64,000 nucleotides of DNA from Apus apus. Taxonomy: Eukaryota > Chordata > Aves > Apodiformes > Apodidae. Position 1 is the stretch's first letter, and each line of letters starts with the position of its first letter. Location: assembly GCF_020740795.1 (NCBI RefSeq), contig NC_067282.1, forward strand, positions 148,662,858 to 148,726,857, read 5' to 3'. Of the stretch, positions 1-11,209 are shown one piece after another. The notes below the pieces were generated by a model. That model searched no databases. It worked only from the letters and a program-made list of their open reading frames with translations, and was not told the DNA's origin. The position numbers and the translations under genes were made by a program.

Positions 1-699
1 CAGCAAATAATAAATAATAGAGACTAAATGTGTTAGCTTCTTTCCATTCTCATGAGACCTACAGCACAGAGGAAAATAATTTCTTTCAAAAGGAAAACCC
101 TCCAACTGTTACTGCATTCCTCTCAGAACAGCAGATGAGAGTGTTACTTTTGTCAATAAGCAGAAGAGACATTGTCTGCTAAAGTGTGAAGGATGACTTA
201 AAACATAAAAAGAAAACGGAAAACCTCATCATTTTGTCGAGTCAGTTAATGGCTAAGCAAGAATAAATACTTCTTCTGAAAAATGTTATCACAGTTTTTT
301 TGTCTACCAAGCACTGAAAATTATACTCAAAGTAGAGCCAAAACTTTCTCCTATATTTGCAAATAGGCCTATGGGCATGATTGTTTTAATCATTATCTGG
401 AAAAAAATTCCTAATAATAGAAGTAACCATGCTATTCTGAAAACCACATTAAAGTAGTTTACATCAATGCATCTCAAAGAACACTTCAAAGCAAATCTGT
501 GTCTCATAACCCTCATCACAGGTAAAAAAAGGGAAGCTAAGGAATCTGGATGTGTCCTGTTGACACAGACTAGTCTGAGACCATCCAGTGCTCTGGGTAG
601 CACACTGAGCTGTTTTTTTAACTCAGACCTTATACTGCATGTTTTGATATAGAGAGTAACATTTTCCAGGCAAAACTGGGATGAGTGCCTGATAAACCA
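1..699. other. Left-edge intron of SLC41A2, no gene seen
   Basis: This is AT-rich sequence inside the inferred last visible SLC41A2 intron. Short open frames here have no family resemblance and no flanking splice signals that fit a gene. I see nothing further. Confidence 0.6.
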
Positions 700-1520
700 G
701 AGGGTTGTACTTTGATTCAGACGGTACAGGATAAGCTAGAGAATGGGGCCAAGATTAATCTCATGAAGTTCATCAAGAGGATACTCAAAGTTCTGGACTT
801 GGGAAGGAATAACCCTATGCACCAGCACAGGCTGGGAGTTGACCCTCTGGAAGGCAGCTCTGCAGAGAAGGGACTGGGGGTCATGAAGGACAAGTACTTG
901 ACCTTGACACTGCAATCCACCTTAATGGAAAAGACAGCCGACAGCACCCTGGACTACATTATGAATAGCATCATCAGTAGGCCAAAAGAGGTGATGCTTC
1001 CTCTGTACTCCTCACTGATCAGGCCACATCTAGAGTACCATGTCCATTCCTGAGCTCCACAGTACAAGAAATTGACTCACTGGAGCGAATCCAACACAGG
1101 GCTACAGAGATCGTAGCATCTTTTATGAGGAAAAGCTGAGTGCTGTGACTGTTCAGCCTGGAGAAGAGAAAGCTCATGGAGATCTTATCAGTGTATATAA
1201 ACACCTGAGGGAAGGGATGAAGACAAGTGAGCCAGGCTCTTCTAGTAGCACCCACTGACCGGACAAGAGGCAACGAGAAAAAATTTAAAAGCAAGATATT
1301 TCATCTGAAAAAAAAAAACAACAACAACACTTTTTTACAGTGTGGGGTGGTCAATCACTGGAACAAGTTGCCCAGAGAGATTACAGAGTCTGTCTCCCTG
1401 GAGATATTCAAAACCCTACTGTACACAGTACTGGAAAACCTGCTCTAGCAGACCCAGCTTGAGCAGGGGGTTGGATTAGATCTCAGAAGGCCTCTTACAA
1501 CCTAAGTGATTCTGTGATTT
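700..1520 (+). mobile_element. CR1 LINE fragment, 3' portion
   Basis: The plus strand reads as the end of CR1 ORF2 plus the 3' UTR. It contains GRNNPMHQHRLGVDPLEGSS, LYSSLIRPHLEY, then the usual 3' text ('cactggaacaagttgcccag', 'ggttggattagatctcagaa') and the terminal 'gattctgtgat'. Stops and frameshifts show it is dead and 5'-truncated. It is antisense to SLC41A2. Confidence 0.93.
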
Positions 1521-2335
1521 TATTAAAAAGTAAATAAAGCCAGTTCTTACTCCCAATTCTATTTCAGCTATGTTTTAGATGAGCAGGGCAAGCATTACTT
1601 ACTTACTGCTTTTGAAGAACAGATGTATCTACCCAATCTTAAAAAAGACTCTAAATTAAGAATCTTGAGCAGACAATGTACTTGTCTTCCAGTGATTTTC
1701 CAAGGTAGATCACTGTCTTCCAGACACTGTTAGGAGTCCCTTGCTTAGAGTTTTAGTTTATCTGCAGAAGGCCAGGCACCCGGAATCAAGGTGTTCAAAA
1801 GCCATAGTTCTTAGTAGATGTAGCTCTCTAACCTATTTGTAAATGCTCCATGGGCAGAATTGGGATAAATTATGATGAAGTCAAATACTGTTCTTCCTCT
1901 CAGACTTCTAATTCAATGCCACAAACTATTGCCTAACTAAACATCACTTTGATAATTTGCTTTACCCTTAGCATATAATGAATACCTGAGAGTCTTATTC
2001 AATATGCACTACTCAAAGCCCGGACTGAATAGAGATTTGCTATTTTCCTTTTGTGCTTTTCAGTGGTGTTTGTAACTATAAATCTGAGTGCTTTGCAAAC
2101 ATTAATGCATTTATTTTTAAAACATGCCTGCAAAGTGGTATTTTTGTACTCTCTGTAAAGAGCATTTTTCAGTTTTGGATATCCCATGTAAAATACCTAA
2201 TTTTTTTTTTTTTCCCCCCCTCAAAATGTTTCAGTATTTTAAGCAGACTTTTCAATTATTTCATTTGTACTGATACATGTTTAGGATTTCTGCAGGTCAG
2301 ATCCAGAATTTCTAGTCAGGGATTCTAGAAAAAGA
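1521..2335. other. Intronic spacer between two CR1 copies
   Basis: AT-rich with no gene, and no repeat family recognised. A T/C run (T12 then C7) sits near 2,202-2,220. Confidence 0.5.
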
Positions 2336-3668
2336 GAATCACAGAATTGTCATGGTTGGAAAGGACCTCTGACATCAACAAATTCAACCATCAACAGAAA
2401 AACAAAATAAAAAAACCCAATCAAACAAAAAAAGCCCACAACCACCACTCAACAAACCACCAAAAAACTCCAGCAAAACCCCCCACAACCTCGGTCACTG
2501 GAGCATGCCCTGAAGTGCCACATCTACACATTTCTTTAAAACTTCCAGGGATGGTGACTCCAGCACCTTCCCGGGCAGGCTGTTCCAGTGCCTGACCACT
2601 CGTTAAGTGTAGAAATTCTTCCTAATATCCAGCCTAAACATCCCCTGCCACAACTTCAGGCTATTTCCTCTGTTCCTATCATGTTACTTGGGAGAAGAGG
2701 CCAACACCCACATCACTACAACCTCCTTTCAGCTAGCTGAAGAGGGCTATGAGGTCTGCTTTTCTTCAGACTAAGCAGCCCCAGTTCCCTCATCTGTTCC
2801 TCTTATCACTTGTTCTCTAGACCCTTCACCAGATTGGTAGCTCTCCTCTGGACACACTCCAGCAACTCAATGTCCTTCTTACAGTGACAGGCCCAGAACT
2901 GCACACAGCAATCAAGGTGCAGCCTCACCAGTGCCGAATACAGGGGCACAGTCACTTCCCTACTCCTGCTGGCCACGCTATTCCTGATGCAGTCCAGGAT
3001 GCTCTTGGCCTTCTTGGCCACCTGGGCACACTGCTGGCTCATGTTCAGCCGGCTGTCCACCAGCACCCCCAGGTCCTTTTCCTCTGGGCAGCTCTCCAGC
3101 CACTCTTCCCCAAGCATGTAGCACTGCCTGGGGTTGTTGTGACCAAAGCGCAGGACCAGGAACTTGGCCTTGTTGAACCTCATACAATTGGCCTTGGTCC
3201 ATCAATCCAGCCTGTCCAGATCCCTCTGCAGAGCCTTCCTACCCTCAAGCAGATCAACACTCCTGCCCACCTTGGTGTCATCTGCAAGCTTACTGAGGGT
3301 GCATTCAATCCCCTCATCCAGGTCATTGATAAAGATACTGAACAAGACTGGCCCAAAAGCTGAGCCCTGAGGGACACCACTGGTGACCAGCCACCAACTG
3401 GATTTGACCCCAGTTACCACAACTCTCTGGGCCCAGCCATCCAGGCAGATTTTTACCCAGTGAAGAGCACACTTGTCTGTGCCATGACTTGCCAGCTTCT
3501 CCAGGAGAATGCTGTGGGAGATGGTGTCAAAGGCCTTACCAAAGTCTAGGCAGACAATGTCCACAGTCTTCCCCCCATCCAAGAGGCAGGTCACACAGTC
3601 ATAGAAAGAGATAAGGCTGTTCAAGCAAGACCTCTCTTTCATAAACCCATGCTGGCTGCGCATGAACT
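2336..3668 (-). mobile_element. CR1 LINE fragment with RT remnant
   Basis: About 1.3 kb on the minus strand, with its 3' end at 2,336 ('agaatcacagaattgtcatg' read on plus). Two ORF2 pieces are visible. One is at 3,663-3,202 with reverse-transcriptase blocks [15 protein letters not shown] and [20 protein letters not shown] and an altered catalytic box (LADDTK for FADDTK). The other is at 3,183-2,806. The A/C-rich tract at about 2,390-2,490 is the hypervariable 3'-UTR stretch. It is truncated near 3,668, frame-broken, and in the same orientation as SLC41A2. Confidence 0.95.
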
Positions 3669-6600
3669 ACATTATTGCTAATTAATAATAAATCTGGTTT
3701 AAGGAACTTGTTTAGCACTAGGAGATAGCTGTATGATAGCTAAGAGCAATTTTCCAAAGCACTATTCAAAGAGTTAACCATCTCACTCTTCCTTTTGTTA
3801 TTTTTTTTTTAAATACATATGTATAGAAAGTTTCCTGAAGAAAAGTCCTTCCTGTGAAAGCACTGATACCACAAGATAAAGCCTGCGTACTTAGCTTTAA
3901 TGATCAGTGTCACTTTAAAGAGCAGTTGCAGGATGAAGAACACATATAATTGTGTAGGAATGAGAAACCTTATATACATCCATTCATCAAGATTAAAGAT
4001 TTTTATCAATCCACTTCTCTAGAGAGAGAATAATCAGTGACAAAATGTCATGTTGTTCCCAAGCATCTACAATATAGCTTGTGCAATGGGACAAAAATCA
4101 ATTAACACCCACATAAGAGAAGAATTAGAACAACACCATTCCCAAATTGATTTTTCTTGTAAATCTATCAAGAGAAGAAAAGCAAGTACATTCTCACTTT
4201 TCTGCACTCCATAGTGCAAAATGGTAAACTGTGCCAATTATTCTTTCTAGACTTAAAAAACTTGCTCTTTGATGTAATTTGTATCATAAAAATGAAATTA
4301 AAAGGAAGGAAAAGAATCTAAGTTACAATGGTGACCAAAACCTGTAATTTTGAGTAATTAGATTATCTTTCATAAAATTCAAGATAAATCTTTGCCCTGA
4401 TCACTCTAACTCCACTAACTTCTAAAAACATTTTTCATGCAACTGAAATACCTAGAAAAGGAGCCTAGCTTAACTAAGTACTTTTCAATGTTGTTTTTCC
4501 ATCCATATTTCTTTTATCTTCCTTTGCACTTTCTAGCATTTATTGTAATACTTAAAAATGTTTGTGGCAGAAGCAGTCAAAAATTATTAGCTTTTCCTCT
4601 TGGGATGTTTTTAAGAGAAGTCTGATACATTATATATGCAAATGATTACATTTTAAAATTGAGTAGTTTATGCTTCACTTAACTTATACATAATTTCTTT
4701 TTTAGGACTAATTAAAAGTTGTTCTGTGTAAAAAAAATGCTGTGTAAAAAACCCAAAAATATTCTGGATATAATTTTGACATGAAAAGTACTAACTAATG
4801 AAATCTTGTAAAACATGAGTAAGATATAAAAGAAAGAGTACACATCTCTAGTAGCACAGAATATGCAGATTTACATGTACAGGCTAGCAACTAAAATGTA
4901 GTAAAAGTATAACCCAATAATGCATTGGAATTAAATATCTAGAATCAAAACCCTCCTCCTTTTTTATGTGAAAATAAAGACTAAACTATAACGTTTTCAT
5001 AAAGTATCAGTGCCTTCAGAGACCATCACATTCTTTCCCATTCAGGATACAGAAAAATTAATTTGCTATCCAGTCAATTTGCTCTGCTACCATAGAAGTA
5101 CACTAATGCTTTCCCTTGTAATTTACAGTGGCAAATTTCAGGTGCTCAACCGTCTGAGATAATAATTATCTTCTAATCAAAGAACTCCTCTGTTTCATGA
5201 AAGCTGAGAGTACAAGTATGCTGTAAGAGATTAAAATATACAAAGTTATTAAAAATGCATTTACTTTTTTGAGGAGAAATGGTTTCTGGGTCTTTTCTTT
5301 CCATATCTTCCAATGCACCCAATTTACAGTGAAAGCTCTCTGAAAAACCTCAAAGTTTGTAATTCAGTTTATCCCACTAATAGATAAAAAAAGATATGGT
5401 TTGGGGAGTATGCTACTTAAGCTTAACTTTCATCTCCCAGACAACAGATATTCAGTAATATTTGTGTTAGATTTTCTCATATGTGTTTCTCATATTCCTT
5501 GATCTACATTTATTCCCTCCAGATATAAAATAATCTTACAAGATGTACAGCCAAAGAGTGAGAAATACTACAACCATTTTATGTTACCCTCAAAGAGTAT
5601 TGCTTCAAACCATCTTTAAAGGCAAAGTCTTCTACATAAAGCCTGCAAAGCATTTATGATTTTCATGTTTTCAGAATTAATTTGCAGAACCTCCATTCTA
5701 CAAAATGCATGAAAATAGGATAAGGTTTACTAACATGTTTGTTATCATCCAGTAATTCCTGAAAAGCAAATACTTAGAAGATATCTCACAATGTTTTGAT
5801 TAAGCATACAATGAAAACGGAGAGAAAAGGGGCTCTATCTGGTAACTGCACCTTAGTTCATTTCAGCTGCATGTTCAGAAGCACATAATTGTTTAAGGCA
5901 TTATCTTTTTTTTCTGCACAAAAGGAACTCAGTTACTTGCAGACTGCAATTCCTGAGCCAAATTCAACACGCTGTGATGCTGTAAGAGGATTTGCAAATT
6001 TTAACCATCTCATCCATTACAAAACATAAAGATCAACTTGAGTGTCTGGGCTGATGAACAGCCACACTTGGGTTTAGTTATTTTATTCAGAAGTTCAATA
6101 CATCAGACATAGACTTCTAAATCCCAAGTAGTTTGTAAGTACCACAATTGCTGAAACCACAAAACTCTGTATTTATTTTTAAAAAGCAGAGTTACAATTT
6201 AATCCAAGGAAGCATAGAATAAAAAATAATTATTCATCTCAAGAAATGTTTTTAAAATGGGAAAAATGGAAAAGCAGTTGTGAAATGCTCTGGCCTCCAG
6301 CAGTAAAGCTAGCTATAAATGCCTGTCTGCTTAACAACTGTTTAAATATTCCTAGCAAATATTTTCAATTATTGTTAATAAAGTCAGGAACCTTTGAGGT
6401 TGCTCAAACTCCAGACCAATATTATTTAAACCAAAAGATTTATGGCTCCACACTGTAATATTTGTGATGAAAGTAACTTGTCACACATCTAAGAACACAC
6501 AAATCATCTAGGTTTAAAGGACCAGGTTTAAAGCTACTTAATGGCACACACTGGAAGACTAACACCTGACAACTTTGCAATGTATGCTGTTCAGGATTTC

Positions 6601-9199
6601 AAGGTGCAGCAGGCACCAAAAAAAACACAACAGTGACAGCCTGAAATCCTGAACAAATTTACAGTGTCCTCAAATTTTTGTTGGGCACAGTCCCAACAGG
6701 CTACAGTATTTCTTTCAGGTTTCCCTGGTTTCTTTCAGGTTTTCTGAATTACGAGACACCTAATTAGGGCAACAAACATAAAGGTAAGAGAAAGAAAAAG
6801 GCATCTGAAAAGCATTTTGAGGGAAAACCCTCAGGTCCTTTTGTTACTTAGGCTTACAACAAGAATTCCAAGGCCAGGAAAGCACTGGTAGAGAAAACTT
6901 TCTGCAACAGTAATATTCAAAAAACATCTGTTAAGTGGTATAGCACACCTTTTATGTCAGCAAATGAGTGTCAACAGATGTGCTCTTTTAACTGAAAGAT
7001 TTCCTAAAGTCCAGTTTACTACACTATACTGACCAGCAATATGAAAAGGTGGCAGTAGAATTATGAAACCCAGGAGAGGCTGATCTAACGGCAATCCAAA
7101 AAATCGCCTACCTACAATTTCCTTTTCCAGGAGGTGCACCATAAAACAAGTCCACTCTGCATCCTCTACACAGAACACATTTTCTCTTTATTTTCCAATA
7201 GAAATACCTCTAGCCTTAGAATTCTGAGGGTTGAGGGGGCTAGCACATGCACATACAACACACATTACTCTCCTCTTCTGCAGATGAAGGAAAACCAGAA
7301 TTCCAATCCTTAGTGCTTCTGTCACTGCCCAGTGGCACTGCAAAAGCATTGTCACTATTGCCTAGTAACAGGCCATGGGCCTTAGGCTGACTTTACCTTA
7401 TGCTGGCACTGCGAGACTCTAGTCTTGGCCTATCAGGCTAGTTGTGAGCTTATTACGAGCCCCAAAACGGAGCTTGGCATGAGGTTTCTCTTCTTAAAAT
7501 GTTGAGTCTAAGTTTAGGATTCTGAAATACAGGCACAGAACCATAAATAAGTCACATATGGTCCATTACTAGTCAAGAAGTTTAAACTTTGAGAGCTAGG
7601 AAAAGACTGCTTTACACATAACACGAAAAGAAGAAGCTAAGCATGAAAAATTCAGATGAACAATGAAGTAAGGCACCTGGTGTGGCTGAGAAGATAACAT
7701 TCTCAGGCATTGAGTAATAGTCCAGGGGGCAGATGTCAAAGCCTAAGAAAAGTCTAGAAATACAAAATCTCTGATGAAAAAGCAACATTTTGAACATGAG
7801 TGGTGCGATCATCACAGGAATCATCACCACAGGACCACTGTGGGACTGCCACAGTACAAGCATGCCTTTTGCTGTCCCTGCCTTCTTGAAGGACTCTTTC
7901 TTTCCTGGCCTGATCCAATAGTCCTTATGGCCCCTCCAATAGCAAAAAGAGCTTTCCCTCTCTCCCACATGCTTAATTCTTCAAGGATTCTTTGACCCGT
8001 CAGCTAATCATCCAGGGCTACGTATAGTTTCCGACTAGATGATCTTCTCTAAAGATCATTCAAAAGAACGTATGCACGTTGCCTTAATTCTGTTGATAAA
8101 CTTATGAAAGGTAATAAGAAACAAAGTGGGACGTTTACGCTTTTTTTCTAGAGGCATGTTTATAGTAAAGCTGTCATTACTAGGAATTAAAATTATTTAC
8201 TTATGGCAAATCATTAGCTAAAAATGTTTAAACAGTAAAATGTAAACATGCAGGCAATCCAAGCTTCACAGCCAATTTCTGTGAAAGAAAGACCTTGAAC
8301 AGGATGCACAGTTCCATTTACAAAAGCAGTCCATAACTGCTATAGGGTAAAAGATCATCATCCTTGCAATATCTAGTAGGAGCATGACGCCTTGAGAGAG
8401 GTGCATATCCCTAAGACCTGTATCCATTCACAGAAGCAAGTCTGGAATCCAGTGAGTCTGTAGAGAATAAGTGAATCTACAGAGAAAATTCAGAAGTATT
8501 ATGGTCCTGTTCTGGAGCAGAGGTAGAAGCCTATGGGGAAACAGAAAAAAAATTCACCAAACAGTTGTTGGCTTTCGTAACCAAGGGATGTCATCTAGGA
8601 AAGCAGGACCTCTGGTAACAGTAATGCTTTGGTACACCTGCCTAAAAAGGAACAACAATCTTCTTCTCTTAGGAAGAAAATCCAGGGCCTTACCAAAAAA
8701 GACTATTATAAGAAAAGTTACAGATTTACATCTGTAGTATGGGAGTGGGAGATCAACATGTCTGCCCTACTCTTCATGTATGTGAAAATCAAAATGGAAA
8801 CACACAAAAGGTAGATGCAAGTACTTGCAATTTTGAATTGATGTAAGGACAAGGCGCAGGCAAGCAAGCATAAAGGCTGAAATGTAAAAATTAATTTGCA
8901 GTTAGCAAGTAACACAAGTGGCAACACAGAAATGCTTCATATTAAAAGTAAGAAGAAAGGAAATATAGAACCTTAATGGGAAAGAAGAACAAGCAACATG
9001 CACTACAAAAGACTGAAATACTCAATTCCTTTTGTCTACTGCCTTCATAAAAATGGCAATATCTGATCACAAACTGGTATGTACTAGAGCCTGAGGGCAA
9101 GTTAAATATAGTGCATCCTCAGAGAGCTAGATGAACAATCCATAAATTATCAGTGATAATTTTTCAAACTGATTATCTTGGAGGTTAGAGAATACCACA
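3669..9199. other. SLC41A2 intron, AT-rich, no gene
   Basis: No exon of SLC41A2 or any other recognised gene was found on either strand. The stretch holds a nested inverted repeat at 6,588-6,655 (listed separately) and otherwise only short chance frames. It may contain old, unrecognisable repeats. Confidence 0.5.
6588..6655. repeat. Nested inverted repeat (hairpin-forming)
   Basis: The left arm 'tgttcaggatttcaagg' (6,588-6,604) pairs with the right arm 'cctgaaatcctgaaca' (6,640-6,655) over 16 bp, with one bulged A. Inside the 35-nt loop a second stem GGTGC/GCACC (6,603-6,617) shares two bases with the outer arm. No ORF overlaps it. It could be a palindromic insertion, a small TIR-type element or a structured RNA; the sequence does not decide. 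Confidence 0.6.
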
Positions 9200-9490
9200 G
9201 GGCTGCAATGTGGGAAACAGAAAATACATCTTTAAAAAGGGGCCCAAAAGGATGATCTGGGGAATCTGTATAGCAGTGAAATTTATATTCCTACTTAAGT
9301 ATTAGAACAAATTATTAAAAAGATAATTTATAAGCATCAGAAGATATGAAAGCTGTAAAACAAGCTAACATGAATTTGCCAAGAACATGCTTCTGTCAAA
9401 ACAATATTATTTCCTCCTCTTACTGAACAGCTTGCCCTATGATTGCAGTAATAGATGTAGTAATTCTCAAGTGCAGTAAAGCTTATAAAA
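9200..9490 (+). mobile_element. Ancient CR1/L3-like LINE fragment (RT 5' part)
   Basis: The text 'aaaaggatgatctggggaat', then 'agaacaaattattaaaaag', 'aacatgaatttgccaagaac' and 'tgtcaaaacaatattatttc' follows the start of the reverse-transcriptase region of old amniote CR1 copies (the block before DFSKAFD). It is far more diverged than the other CR1 copies here, so it is an old insertion. Recognition is from remembered repeat text. Confidence 0.55.
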
Positions 9491-10420
9491 ATGTTTTGGT
9501 GCTGCTTTGCTACATTTCCATTATCAACCTCTGTAAAATTAATTATATAAAGGCAGTGTGGTCAAAAAATAAAACTCTATATTAACATTTTATTATCAAG
9601 GTGGAAAGCAATTGGTCATAATTCATTTAACTGATAGCTTAGAAAACATGAGAGAATATAATCACATGGAATTTGCAGTAATGTAAGAAATCAAATGGAG
9701 AAAAACAAAAAGGGAAAGGACAGCTAGGCAGCAATACAGTGGGAACATATCTTGTAATTAAAATTATTGCAAACTAAATATGTATCAACTCTGTGATGTT
9801 ACAGGAAGAAAAAAGCATTTTCAAACTGCATTAGTCTAGTAAGTTATTAATTGTTGTTAGAAGACAGACCACTTAACTTAAGGACCAAATTTTCACAAAT
9901 GCATTCTTACACATCTGGAAAGTGCACAGCAAGCATGGGAAATGTCACACATTTTTCTTGAGAAATCTATTTACTATCCTGTAGCATCCCTGTTAGTTCT
10001 TGTATCTATGTACATTACATGCAAACAGTAAACTACTGTTCTGAAAATATGTCCTTGGATGTTCATAAAAGTTAATCTACATTTTCCTCAGCAATAACTG
10101 TTTCAATACAGTATTTGATAATTTAGTATTTTAATACACTGCTTCAGTATTTACACTTGCAATTTCTTAAGGCATACATTAGGTTCCTACTTCTCACATT
10201 CCTTAGCATGTTTTAATGGTTGTAGTAAATAAGATCAAGAAGCACTCCTTAGGTCTTCAAGTAAACAACTATTGACATCAAAATCAGAACTTGAAATTAA
10301 TTTACCAGGTACTGATTAGCATAACAGAAATTTTCTGTAGTAGACTTTCCTGAAACCAAGGTATATCAACTGATACATATATGTATACATAGTAGCACAT
10401 AAATCTGTTAAGAGTCTTAC
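9491..10420. other. SLC41A2 intron, no gene seen
   Basis: AT-rich intron adjoining coding exon 7, whose donor GTAAGA begins at 10,420. Nothing else recognised. Confidence 0.5.
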
Positions 10421-10500
10421 CATTAATTACTGGGGTATAAACAACAATTCCAACTAAGTTAGGATCAGATACAGTTGTGTCCAGAATAAGGCCACCAATG
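10421..10500 (-). CDS. SLC41A2: SLC41A2 coding exon 7 (residues 392-418 plus one base)
   Basis: This 80-nt exon encodes IGGLILDTTVSDPNLVGIVV and YTPVIN. The acceptor is TTTTCAG|CATTGG at 10,500 and the donor is AATG|GTAAGA at 10,421/10,420. The next family residues (GIGGNLVAIQASR...) were looked for in 1-10,420 on this strand and not seen, so the next exon should lie off the left edge. This is the start of the second MgtE half. Confidence 0.95.
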
Positions 10501-11061
10501 CTGAAAACCAAAGTACAATATTTAGAACAAGGCAAGTAGTCACATTAATTAGTATTTCAAAACTTTTTTAGCAATCTTTCTTACAACATCTTCAGGCCAC
10601 AATTTTCTTTGCAGTTCATCTCACCTCCACCTCCATTGCCTTGTCCTCACTAGAAATTAACATCCCTATAGGTTTTTTATGTATTAAAGTTGGCTCACTG
10701 TATAACAAAGACTTTCAAATTTCAGCCAATCACTCCCGTTTTAAGAGTTATGGTTTTCATTTGACTAAATAATCTCTTAGATCTGTGTGCAATCTTGACT
10801 GGAGGAGATGAATAGCTTGCCATTTCCTTCATTTGACACAGCACACTTCTGTCAGTCCTTGCCACAGGCTACTGCAGCTTCCTCCACTCATTTCCACCCA
10901 TGACTTAACTTTGTAACTTCCTTGTTTTGAGAAGATTAAAGTTATTCACACTCTGCATTCTGGAAGTTCCTTAAATGCTTCTTTTAAGTACAATCAGGTG
11001 TTAAATAAGATATATAGACAAAGGGTGACTATCAAGACGAAGCAAGACAACTAAGACTTAC

Positions 11062-11209
11062 CTGCTTATAACCATGGCAGTTATAACAGGCTCCCATCCT
11101 GAATGGAGAACAGTTCTGGTAGCTGGGTGTTTGGCAGCTATGACAATCCCCATCGGAGTGAGAGCCAAAAAAAAGGCACCAACCAAAGGAGATACATAGT
11201 AATATGTCT
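11062..11209 (-). CDS. SLC41A2: SLC41A2 coding exon 6 (residues 343-391 plus two bases)
   Basis: This 148-nt exon encodes [19 protein letters not shown], then [20 protein letters not shown] and AMVIS. The acceptor is TTTTAG|AGACAT at 11,209 and the donor is AGCAG|GTAAGT at 11,062/11,061, leaving phase 2. Just after ALTP it reads MGIVI where I remember IWIII in human. About 10 kb of intron separates it from exon 5. Confidence 0.96.

Noticed and set aside
2806-3663. Reverse-transcriptase-like ORFs as a host gene
   Set aside because: They are CR1 LINE ORF2 pieces with stops, frameshifts and an altered catalytic box.
8034-8058. Small hairpin ATGATCTT-CTCTA-AAGATCAT
   Set aside because: An 8-bp stem is expected by chance at this window size.
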